Both the position numbers and the translations under genes were made by a program. The notes below the pieces were generated by a model. The model worked only from the letters and a program-made list of their open reading frames with translations, made no database searches and was not told where the DNA came from. A DNA stretch of 5,953 bases, taken from positions 1-5,953 of the forward strand of contig JAUYEB010000080.1 in NCBI GenBank assembly GCA_030691555.1, written 5' to 3'. Positions 1 to 5,240 of this stretch are shown in pieces; the stretch's first letter is position 1, and each line of letters starts with the position of its first letter. The DNA is from Candidatus Bathyarchaeota archaeon (GTDB taxonomy: Archaea; Thermoproteota; Bathyarchaeia; TCS64).

Positions 1-47
1 GACGCACATACGGCTAGAACGGAAACTGCTTGTCGTGTCTTCTCCAT
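1..47 (-). CDS. N-terminal fragment of an unidentified protein, running off the left edge
   Basis: Reading the minus strand, an ATG at 47-45 opens a frame that stays open to the window edge, 15 codons (MEKTRQAVSVLAVCA). A charged, basic start followed by a hydrophobic stretch with a Cys resembles the beginning of a signal peptide, lipoprotein signal or first membrane helix. A TATA-like element at 81-88 lies about 37 bases upstream of the ATG, the distance expected for a short-leader archaeal transcript, and it supports this start. The gene lies downstream of, and in the same direction as, the M20 amidohydrolase, with an 89-base gap. An exported substrate-binding protein would fit that neighbour, but nothing in these few residues proves it. 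The function is unknown. Confidence 0.5.
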   Translation of the reverse strand, partial: MEKTRQAVSVLAVCA

Positions 48-80
48 GTTTATTACCGGTAGGAGGTGGAGGCGGCGGGC

Positions 81-88
81 TATTATAC
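81..88 (-). promoter_or_regulatory. TATA box (box A) for the gene starting at 47
   Basis: The minus strand reads GGTATAATAG here in an otherwise GC-rich stretch. The box is centred about 37 bases before the ATG at 47, which places transcription start near 57 and gives a leader of about 10 bases. No Shine-Dalgarno sequence is visible before the ATG. Confidence 0.45.
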
Positions 89-136
89 CCATAGTTTAGA
101 ACGGGTGTACGAAACGTTAGAACAGGCTGCCGGTGG

Positions 137-1660
137 TCAGACCTTGAACGGGGGGATGTGCCACTCCCTCCCCCTCGGCGTAGTCACGTACTCCGGCCAC
201 GGCAGGTCGACGGGCGGCTCCATATCGGGCGGGAGCAGGGGCCTCTCGATGTACCTGCTCGTCTTCTCCTTCCACTCGTCCTTGCAGGCCCTCAGCCTCG
301 CAGGTTCTGTTATCAGATCAAGCATCGTGCCGCTGATGGCCTTCCCAGCCGTGTAGATGCTCTTGTCGATGACCCCCTTCATCCCGCAGAGGGCGTAGCG
401 CGTCCACGACGGCAGCCGGACGCCGGGGACGCTGACGCTGGGCACGTAGACCTGTATCCAAACGGTGGGGCAGTGCCAGGTGAACTCGACGTAGTCGTCG
501 CTGCCGTGGTGTGTCTGGTGGTTGGGGATCGGCTTCCTCCACGCCTTCTCCCACTCGTCCGGGGGCGTCAGCTTCTCGTTGAAGGGCTCCTGAGGAGGCT
601 TATACCCCAGCTTCCTAACGATCTCGCGTGCCTTCTCCTTGTCGTCTTCTGTGAACTTGGGGGCGCCGATGAGTTCGAGGTTCTCATAGGCGAGGTCGGC
701 GAGGGCCTTGTTGAAGAGCCCCGTCCGCGTCTTCGCCACCCACTTTATCCCCAGCTTACACCCGGTGACCTTGGCGACCGACTCAGCATTGTTCAGCAGC
801 ACCTTATAGATCTGCTCCTGCTGGACGAGGCTTGGACTCCTGAAGGCGTAGGTGATCACGCCGACCCTCGGTGGCAGGTTGTCGGCGGTCGCCTGACCCG
901 CCACGAGGATGGCCTCGTTTATCGTCCACAGCCCCGTGCGGGGGAGCATCGACTCCTTCGTGTACTTCGTCGTCGTGTACATGAGGCAGACCGCGTCGAG
1001 CGCGCCCGGCGCCCTCGTCTGGACGGGGAGGTCGGGGGCGTAGCTCATCCACGTCTCCGGCTTGTCGCAGTCGAATACGAACGCGACGCACCAGTAGCTC
1101 CCCCACTGGGTCTCGTACATCACCGAGGTGGACCCCCTCGGGTGCCACGCGACGGCCGCGTCGAGCCCATCGTAGTACCCCCTCGCCGCCTCGTAGGGCT
1201 TCGAGATGCATATCTTCTCCCCTGGGGCGCCGAAGATCTTCACCGTGCCCTTCAGGCCGTGCACCTCCATCGCGTGCTTCACGGCGTGTGCGCCAGCCGC
1301 GGCGGCGACTCCGAGGGCGCTGTGGGGGTCCGTGTGCCCGGCCTGCCAGGGGTTCTCCGCCTCACGATGCGTGACGGGCTCCTGCGCCGTCTCCGGGACC
1401 GCGTCGTACTCCGTGTAGGTGCTGACCACGGGTTTCCCCTTGCCCCACATGGCGACGTAGGCGGTCGGCATCCCCGCTATACCCTCCTCCACCTCGAAGC
1501 CCTCGCTCCTGTGCCAGTTGACCAGAGCCTCGCAGCTCTTGTACTCGCGGAGCGCCGGCTCGGCGTACCTCCAGATCAGCTGATGCAGGTCACTGATCCT
1601 ATCCGAGTTCTCCTCGATGTGGTCGAAGGCCGTCTGCTTCTCCTTCGTCAGCTTTGCCAT
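137..1660 (-). CDS. M20-family amidohydrolase, AbgB-like, with altered metal-site residues
   Basis: A 507-residue protein that aligns by eye with AbgB (p-aminobenzoyl-glutamate hydrolase subunit B) and other M20D amidohydrolases, which cleave amide bonds in the cytoplasm using two metal ions. Landmarks, numbered from the ATG: GKPVVSTYTEYDAVP near 75-89 matches the AbgB GEYDA region, AGHTDPHSALG at 107-117 sits where AbgB has HGCGHNLLG, GAPGEK at 144-149 replaces GCPGEE, and AVAWHP is at 169-174. A lid or dimerisation domain spans roughly 184-300, and SDDYVEFTW at 387-395 matches the AbgB STDVGDVSW region. The second Glu of the Glu-Glu pair is Lys, and the C-terminal ligand His appears to be Pro. 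The fold is convincing, but substrate and activity are not. The ATG at 1660 is preferred; a GTG one codon upstream (1663) is also possible. A TATA box 31-36 bases upstream implies an almost leaderless mRNA. Confidence 0.85.
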   Translation of the reverse strand: MAKLTKEKQTAFDHIEENSDRISDLHQLIWRYAEPALREYKSCEALVNWHRSEGFEVEEGIAGMPTAYVAMWGKGKPVVSTYTEYDAVPETAQEPVTHREAENPWQAGHTDPHSALGVAAAAGAHAVKHAMEVHGLKGTVKIFGAPGEKICISKPYEAARGYYDGLDAAVAWHPRGSTSVMYETQWGSYWCVAFVFDCDKPETWMSYAPDLPVQTRAPGALDAVCLMYTTTKYTKESMLPRTGLWTINEAILVAGQATADNLPPRVGVITYAFRSPSLVQQEQIYKVLLNNAESVAKVTGCKLGIKWVAKTRTGLFNKALADLAYENLELIGAPKFTEDDKEKAREIVRKLGYKPPQEPFNEKLTPPDEWEKAWRKPIPNHQTHHGSDDYVEFTWHCPTVWIQVYVPSVSVPGVRLPSWTRYALCGMKGVIDKSIYTAGKAISGTMLDLITEPARLRACKDEWKEKTSRYIERPLLPPDMEPPVDLPWPEYVTTPRGREWHIPPFKV

Positions 1661-1690
1661 CACAAGTCGTAGAAAATACCCGTCTACAGC

Positions 1691-1696
1691 TTATAA
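1691..1696 (-). promoter_or_regulatory. TATA box for the M20 amidohydrolase gene
   Basis: TTATAA on the minus strand lies 31-36 bases before the ATG at 1660, predicting transcription start near 1666 and a leader of only a few bases. No Shine-Dalgarno sequence precedes the start. A tandem 7-base repeat, AGAGGGT twice on the minus strand (1711-1724), sits just upstream of the box. Confidence 0.5.
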
Positions 1697-1730
1697 CATG
1701 TGGGCGGCGAACCCTCTACCCTCTGGGTCG

Positions 1731-1747
1731 GATAAATGAAAAGAAAG
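1731..1747 (-). terminator. T-rich terminator after the BlaI-like gene
   Basis: The minus strand reads CTTTCTTTTCATTTATC just after the TAG stop at 1757-1755. Pyrimidine-rich, T-rich tracts of this kind end transcription in archaea without needing a hairpin. It would separate the regulator from the M20 gene, which has its own promoter. Confidence 0.4.
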
Positions 1748-1754
1748 GGGGAGA

Positions 1755-2126
1755 CTACTTGACCTTCTTCAGCGCTTCCCTGGTCTCTGCCGGGAAGTCG
1801 CGCATCAGGTTCTTCAGCACCGATTCGGCGACGTACTGCTTGAACTGGGCCTCGTTGAGCTTCGTCGAGTAGATGCGGCGGTGTCCGCCCTTGCCCGTGA
1901 TCTCGGTGTAGTTCAACACACCCTCATCGACCATGGCGTTAAGGAAGTTGATGATCGAAGCCCTGCTGATGCTGCGGGTCTTTAGCGTCTTGTTCACCTG
2001 GCTCCAGACGTCCCGTGAGCTGGCACCCTCCCCCTTCTTCTCCCAAATGTAGTGGAGCGCCTCCTCTTGGTAGTCCTTTAGAACCATTGCGAGTCCGTGA
2101 CCGGCTGTGTCGATTGTAAGCGTCAT
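1755..2126 (-). CDS. BlaI/penicillinase-repressor-like winged-helix transcriptional regulator
   Basis: A 123-residue protein with the layout of the BlaI/MecI/CopY repressor group. It has a first helix around YQEEALHYIWEKK (19-31), a helix starting SSRDVWSQVNK (36-46), a recognition helix SRASIINFLNAMVDEG (54-69), and a wing with TGKGGHRRIYS (77-87). A charged helical tail (about 91-123) is typically the dimerisation part. Its length is close to the usual 120-130 residues. An in-frame ATG at 2156 would add 10 residues, but it lies only about 12 bases from the TATA box and so upstream of the expected transcription start. The ATG at 2126 is therefore chosen. No BlaR-type sensor protease, beta-lactamase or copper ATPase is nearby, so the signal is unknown. 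The downstream M20 gene is a possible target, as is its own promoter. A MarR-like or other winged-helix assignment is the main alternative. Confidence 0.7.
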   Translation of the reverse strand: MTLTIDTAGHGLAMVLKDYQEEALHYIWEKKGEGASSRDVWSQVNKTLKTRSISRASIINFLNAMVDEGVLNYTEITGKGGHRRIYSTKLNEAQFKQYVAESVLKNLMRDFPAETREALKKVK

Positions 2127-2164
2127 CTTTGTCACTTGTTGACGTTTAAGCCACATAGCCGACG

Positions 2165-2172
2165 TATATAAA
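2165..2172 (-). promoter_or_regulatory. TATA box for the BlaI-like regulator
   Basis: TTTATATA on the minus strand predicts transcription start near 2142, about 15 bases before the ATG at 2126. Its position argues against the upstream ATG at 2156 as the true start. An imperfect GTCA/TGAC dyad (2131-2143) lies right at the predicted start of transcription. Confidence 0.55.
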
Positions 2173-2219
2173 CATTCACTTCTCGCTAAGGCAAAGGGGG
2201 GGGTGTTCCTGGGAAACGC

Positions 2220-2229
2220 TTAAATTATA
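2220..2229 (+). promoter_or_regulatory. TATA box for the arsR-hcp operon
   Basis: TTAAATTATA, preceded by a purine-rich GGGAAACG stretch that could serve as the BRE, lies 34-43 bases before the ATG at 2263. Transcription start is expected near 2250, inside the inverted repeat at 2236-2254. Confidence 0.55.
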
Positions 2230-2235
2230 CATGAA

Positions 2236-2254
2236 TACTTCATCATATGAAGTA
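2236..2254 (+). promoter_or_regulatory. Perfect inverted repeat, probable operator for the ArsR-type repressor
   Basis: The sequence TACTTCATCATATGAAGTA has perfect 8-base arms around a 3-base centre. It lies between the TATA box and the start codon, over the predicted transcription start. ArsR-family dimers bind sites of this size, so autorepression of arsR and hcp is a natural reading. The dyad is seen directly; the binding protein is inferred. Confidence 0.6.
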
Positions 2255-2262
2255 ATCTTCAG

Positions 2263-2592
2263 ATGTGGGCTGGCTTGAAACGTGGACTCACCAATATATG
2301 CTACGGTTTCTTCTCAACACTCGCCAATCCTACCCGCCTCGCAATACTCGAGCGACTGAGGGGAAACCCCATGAACGTCGGCTCCCTCGTCGAGGCCCTC
2401 GGCCAGGAGCAGAGCATGGTGAGCCACAACCTGAAGACGCTTGAGAGGTGCAACCTCGTGAGCAGCGAGCGCAGGGGGAAGGAGAAGATCTACAGCATAA
2501 ATCCCGAGACGGTTGAGGGGATCTTCCGCGTCGTCGAGAACCACGCCGCGAAGCACTGCCCCTACCACGGGGACTGCCCAGACTCACAGTGA
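2263..2592 (+). CDS. ArsR-family repressor with a C-terminal Cys/His cluster
   Basis: A 109-residue winged-helix protein of ArsR/SmtB type: ANPTRLAILERL (21-32) opens the fold, EQSMVSHNLKTLERCNLV (49-66) contains the recognition helix, and SSERRGKEKIYSI (67-79) forms the wing. The classic ELCVCDL arsenic/cadmium site in the third helix is absent; that segment reads NVGSLVEAL. Instead the tail carries His94, His98, Cys99, His102 and Cys105, with Cys13 near the N terminus, so metal, redox or NO sensing through the tail is possible. It lies 15 bases upstream of hcp and is almost certainly co-transcribed with it. An inverted repeat over its transcription start suggests that it represses its own operon. 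The start is the first ATG after the TATA box. Family assignment is firm; the signal is inferred. Confidence 0.85.
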   Translation: MWAGLKRGLTNICYGFFSTLANPTRLAILERLRGNPMNVGSLVEALGQEQSMVSHNLKTLERCNLVSSERRGKEKIYSINPETVEGIFRVVENHAAKHCPYHGDCPDSQ

Positions 2593-2593
2593 T

Positions 2594-2600
2594 GGAAGTG
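2594..2600 (+). promoter_or_regulatory. Ribosome binding site that decides the hcp start
   Basis: GGAAGTG lies seven bases before the ATG at 2608. It would be only one base from the in-frame TTG at 2602, so the ATG is the better start. The site overlaps the end of arsR, consistent with translation from a shared mRNA. Confidence 0.5.
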
Positions 2601-2607
2601 TTTGAAA

Positions 2608-4266
2608 ATGCACGAAACAAAGGTTGAGACAGAGAACGCGCCGGAGTTCCCGATGTTCTGCTACCAGTGTGAGCAGACGGCTCAGGGCAAAGGTTGCACC
2701 CAGATGGGTGTCTGCGGAAAGAACCCGGAGGTCGCCGCCCTCCAGGACCTTCTGGTCTACGCGCTCAAGGGCCTGTCCCTCGTCGCCGTGGAGGGGAGGA
2801 GAAGAGGCATCTACGACCGCGAGATCGACAGGTTCGTCTGCGGGGCGGCCTTCGCCACCCTGACGAACGTGAACTTCGACCCCGCCAGGATAGCGGAGAT
2901 GGTCAACCAGACGGTCGTGTATCGCGACCGGCTAAACCGGCTGGTGAAGCTGAGCCTCCCCGAGGGACCGGGGACGTTCACCCCCCCGGAGGACATCGCG
3001 TCCAAGGTGAAACAGGGCGAGAAGGTCGGCATCAAGTCGGAGCCGGACGCGGGGAGCGACGTACACAGCCTCCGCTGGACACTCATCTATGGTTTGAAGG
3101 GCATCAGCGCATACGCTGACCACGCCGCGATCCTCGGCAAGGAGGACGAGGGCGTCTACGCCTTCCTGCAGAAGGGGTTCGCGGCGGCCGCCAACCCGGC
3201 CCTCGGGCTCGACGACTACCTCGGGCTCGTCATGGAGACGGGGAAGATGAACCTGAGGGCCATGGAGCTCCTTGACGCCGCCAACACCGGCGTATACGGC
3301 AACCCCGTCCCGACGACGGTGCCGCTCGGCCACAAGAGGGGCAAGGCCATCCTCATATCCGGCCACGACCTGAAGGACCTCGAGCTCCTCCTAAAGCAGA
3401 CCGAGGGCAAGGGCATCTACGTCTACACCCACGGCGAGATGCTCCCCACACACGGCTACCCGAAGCTGAAGAAGTACAGCCACTTCTACGGCCACTACGG
3501 CACGGCGTGGCAGAACCAGATAAGGGAGTTCTACACCTTCCCGGGCGCCATACTGATGACCACCAACTGCCTCCAGCGCCCCGCGCCCACGTACATCGCC
3601 AACATATTCACGACGGGCGTGGTCGGCTGGCCGAACGTCGCACACATCGAGGACAAGGACTTCACCCCGGTCATCAAGAGGGCTCTCGATCTCCCCGGCT
3701 TCCAGGAGGACAAGGAGGCGGGCTCCGTCACGGTGGGCTTCGGCCACGAGGCCGTGATGAGCGTCGCCCCCAAGGTGATCGAGCTCATCAAGGCGAAGAA
3801 GATCAGGCGCTTCTTCCTCGTAGCGGGATGCGACGGCGCGAAGCCCGGGCGCAACTACTACACCGAGTTCGTCGAGAAGGTGCCCAAGGACTGCGTTGTG
3901 CTCACGCTGGCCTGCGGTAAGTTCAGGTTCTTCGACAAGGACCTCGGCGACATCGAGGGGATACCGAGGCTCCTCGACATCGGCCAGTGCAACGACTCCT
4001 ACTCGGCCATCCAGATCGCCGTGGCCCTCAGCAAGGCCTTCGGCGTCGGCGTGAACGAGCTGCCCCTCAGCATGATCCTTAGCTGGTACGAGCAGAAGGC
4101 CGTCGCCATACTGCTGACGCTGCTGAGCCTGGGCATCAAGAACATCCGACTCGGCCCAAGCCTCCCCGCCTTCCTCACCCCGAACGTGCTGAAGGTGCTA
4201 GTGGATAACTACAACATAATGCCCATCACGACGCCGGACGCCGACCTCAAGGCCATCCTCGGCTGA
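2608..4266 (+). CDS. hcp: Hybrid cluster protein (Hcp; NO reductase / hydroxylamine reductase), class I
   Basis: A 552-residue, full-length hybrid cluster protein. These cytoplasmic Fe-S enzymes reduce hydroxylamine in vitro, and at least in bacteria they act as NO reductases producing N2O. The N-terminal cysteines are C18-x2-C21-x8-C30-x5-C36, the spacing of class I proteins that bind a [4Fe-4S] cluster. All expected ligands of the 4Fe-2O-2S hybrid cluster are present: H253, E277 (YTHGEM), C321 (TTNCLQRP), C408 (VAGCDGAKPGRN), C436 (LACGKFRFF), C461 (DIGQCNDS), E495 and K497 (SWYEQKA). These positions are within about ten residues of those in Desulfovibrio vulgaris Hcp. No Hcr-type NADH oxidoreductase is in the window, so the electron donor is unknown. 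The gene follows the ArsR regulator in an apparent operon. The start at 2608 is supported by the Shine-Dalgarno sequence; TTG at 2602 would add two residues. Confidence 0.97.
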   Translation: MHETKVETENAPEFPMFCYQCEQTAQGKGCTQMGVCGKNPEVAALQDLLVYALKGLSLVAVEGRRRGIYDREIDRFVCGAAFATLTNVNFDPARIAEMVNQTVVYRDRLNRLVKLSLPEGPGTFTPPEDIASKVKQGEKVGIKSEPDAGSDVHSLRWTLIYGLKGISAYADHAAILGKEDEGVYAFLQKGFAAAANPALGLDDYLGLVMETGKMNLRAMELLDAANTGVYGNPVPTTVPLGHKRGKAILISGHDLKDLELLLKQTEGKGIYVYTHGEMLPTHGYPKLKKYSHFYGHYGTAWQNQIREFYTFPGAILMTTNCLQRPAPTYIANIFTTGVVGWPNVAHIEDKDFTPVIKRALDLPGFQEDKEAGSVTVGFGHEAVMSVAPKVIELIKAKKIRRFFLVAGCDGAKPGRNYYTEFVEKVPKDCVVLTLACGKFRFFDKDLGDIEGIPRLLDIGQCNDSYSAIQIAVALSKAFGVGVNELPLSMILSWYEQKAVAILLTLLSLGIKNIRLGPSLPAFLTPNVLKVLVDNYNIMPITTPDADLKAILG

Positions 4267-4289
4267 GCCCGTGAGGTTCCTCTAATCTC

Positions 4290-4296
4290 GTTTATC
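4290..4296 (+). promoter_or_regulatory. TATA box for the peroxiredoxin gene
   Basis: GTTTATC in the 61-base gap after hcp lies about 34 bases before the ATG at 4328, predicting transcription start near 4320 and a short leader. The peroxiredoxin can therefore be expressed apart from hcp. The surrounding pyrimidine-rich DNA could also help end the hcp transcript. Confidence 0.4.
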
Positions 4297-4327
4297 TCCC
4301 ACCGTTCACTTCTCAAATTCGACCATT

Positions 4328-4777
4328 ATGGTAAACGTGAAGGTTGGCGAAGTCGCCCCCGACTTCACCATCCCCGACCAGGACGGGAAACCGGTCACCC
4401 TCTCCGCGTTTAGAGGGAAAGTCGTCGTCCTCTACTTCTACCCGAAGGACTTCACCTCGGGCTGCACCAAGGAGGCTTGCCACTTCCGAGATAGCTACGA
4501 GGACTTCACCGAGGCCGGGGTCGAGGTGATCGGCGTGAGCGCCGACAGCCAGGAGTCCCACAGAAAATTCAGGGACGCCTACCTGCTCCCCTTCTCCCTG
4601 CTTAGCGATGAGAAGGGGGAGGTGAAGAAGCTTTACGGCGTCTCCGGCAGCCTCCTCCCGGCCAGGGTTACATTCGTCATCGACAAGGACGGAATCGTAC
4701 GCAACGTCTTCAGCTCCAGAATCGACATGAAGGCCCACGTAGACGAGGCCATGAAGATCATCAAGTCGCTGAGCTAG
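4328..4777 (+). CDS. bcp: Peroxiredoxin, BCP/PrxQ type
   Basis: A 149-residue thiol peroxidase of the AhpC/TSA superfamily that reduces hydrogen peroxide and organic hydroperoxides in the cytoplasm. The active site YPKDFTSGCTKEAC (38-51) contains Pro39, Thr43 and the peroxidatic Cys46. Cys51, five residues on, is the resolving cysteine typical of PrxQ enzymes, which form an intramolecular disulfide on the same helix. Arg114 in PARVTFVID is the conserved active-site Arg. The N terminus (GEVAPDFTIPDQDG) and C terminus are of normal length, so the gene looks intact. Its reductant, probably a thioredoxin-like protein, is not in the window. It lies 61 bases downstream of hcp on the same strand, with its own likely promoter. 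Together they suggest linked defence against oxidative and nitrosative stress. Confidence 0.95.
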   Translation: MVNVKVGEVAPDFTIPDQDGKPVTLSAFRGKVVVLYFYPKDFTSGCTKEACHFRDSYEDFTEAGVEVIGVSADSQESHRKFRDAYLLPFSLLSDEKGEVKKLYGVSGSLLPARVTFVIDKDGIVRNVFSSRIDMKAHVDEAMKIIKSLS

Positions 4778-4812
4778 GGTTCAAACGGTTTTCCAGTCAA
4801 GCTGAGAATTTG

Positions 4813-4840
4813 AAAAAAGGCGTTAAAACGCATTAAAAAA
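4813..4840 (-). terminator. Hairpin and T-run terminator after the small membrane protein gene
   Basis: On the minus strand, after the TAA stop at 4850-4848, a first T-run (about 4835-4840) is followed by a small GCGT/ACGC hairpin with a TTTA loop (4820-4831), then CC and a second T-run (4813-4818). It resembles an intrinsic terminator and fits an archaeal T-rich terminator. It lies in the 70-base gap between two convergent genes. Confidence 0.55.
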
Positions 4841-4847
4841 CTTGGTT

Positions 4848-5204
4848 TTAAAAGTAGCTACCGAGTAGGGTGAAGCCAACCAAGCTGAGGACGAAGAGTA
4901 TTACTACGTATATCACGACCGTGACGATCGCGACGGCGAAGGCCTTCCCCCAGCCACACTCGTAATACTTCTTTATCAGATAGAGGATCACGACGAGTTG
5001 CGCCAACGAACCCAGGAGGCTCGGACCCAACAAGAAACTGACTAAGGCGCTCGCGATGCTCCCCAAGACCACGATCGTGATGGCGTCGGTGAACTTCGCG
5101 TTGGTGGCCCCTACCAACATTCGCCCCGCAATCCAGAGGACAGGAGCCGTGATGATCACGCCCCCGACGATGCCGATCAGTAGGGATACGATGTCACTTG
5201 ACAA
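4848..5204 (-). CDS. Small four-helix membrane protein of unknown function
   Basis: A 118-residue, strongly hydrophobic protein. Likely membrane segments are at about 5-27 (IVSLLIGIVGG onward), 40-60, 63-78 and 87-114, with short polar links: GATNAKFTD at 32-40 and KKYYECGWGK at 78-87. There are no catalytic motifs, and no family is recognised with confidence. I have the impression that similar small hydrophobic proteins with a NAKFTDAI-type loop occur in archaea, but their role is not known to me. The start is TTG at 5204, because a stop codon lies directly upstream and AGGTG stands eight bases before it. It is separated from archease by 71 bases containing a likely promoter, so it is probably its own transcription unit. 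A short palindrome (5192-5203) overlaps the start codon. Confidence 0.75.
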   Translation of the reverse strand: MSSDIVSLLIGIVGGVIITAPVLWIAGRMLVGATNAKFTDAITIVVLGSIASALVSFLLGPSLLGSLAQLVVILYLIKKYYECGWGKAFAVAIVTVVIYVVILFVLSLVGFTLLGSYF

Positions 5205-5212
5205 TTAATTCA

Positions 5213-5217
5213 CACCT
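5213..5217 (-). promoter_or_regulatory. Shine-Dalgarno site supporting the TTG start at 5204
   Basis: AGGTG on the minus strand lies eight bases before the TTG. No ATG or GTG is available nearby in frame, so this site supports a non-ATG start. Confidence 0.45.
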
Positions 5218-5240
5218 ATATTACACGCATCAGCGTCGAC

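Noticed and set aside
66..356. A plus-strand frame of 96 codons starting with GTG inside an AGGAGGTG sequence.
   Set aside because: Most of it is antisense to the M20 C terminus. The Shine-Dalgarno-like bases overlap the start codon itself rather than preceding it, and no family is recognisable.
804..1211. Further minus-strand and plus-strand frames inside the M20 gene.
   Set aside because: They are Arg/Gly/Pro-rich, out-of-frame readings of a GC-rich gene.
158..1672. A 504-codon open frame on the plus strand, antisense to the M20 gene.
   Set aside because: Its translation is dominated by Arg, Pro, Leu, Val and Asp with no recognisable domain, as expected when a GC-rich gene is read from the opposite strand. 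The minus-strand reading matches AbgB-like enzymes and has a fitting promoter.
2126..2156. The upstream ATG at 2156 as the start of the BlaI-like gene.
   Set aside because: It is too close to the TATA box, so it would fall before the expected transcription start. The ATG at 2126 gives a normal family length.
2330..2620. Minus-strand frames opposite the ArsR gene.
   Set aside because: They are Ser/Arg/Gly-rich and match no known fold. The plus-strand frame encodes a clear winged helix with promoter and operator.
2694..3119. Alternative frames of 66-144 codons inside hcp on both strands, up to 3920.
   Set aside because: The hcp frame is continuous, with all cluster ligands conserved. The others are low-complexity shadows.
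4313..4738. A 141-codon minus-strand frame opposite the peroxiredoxin.
   Set aside because: It is an antisense shadow. The plus frame has the full PrxQ active site.
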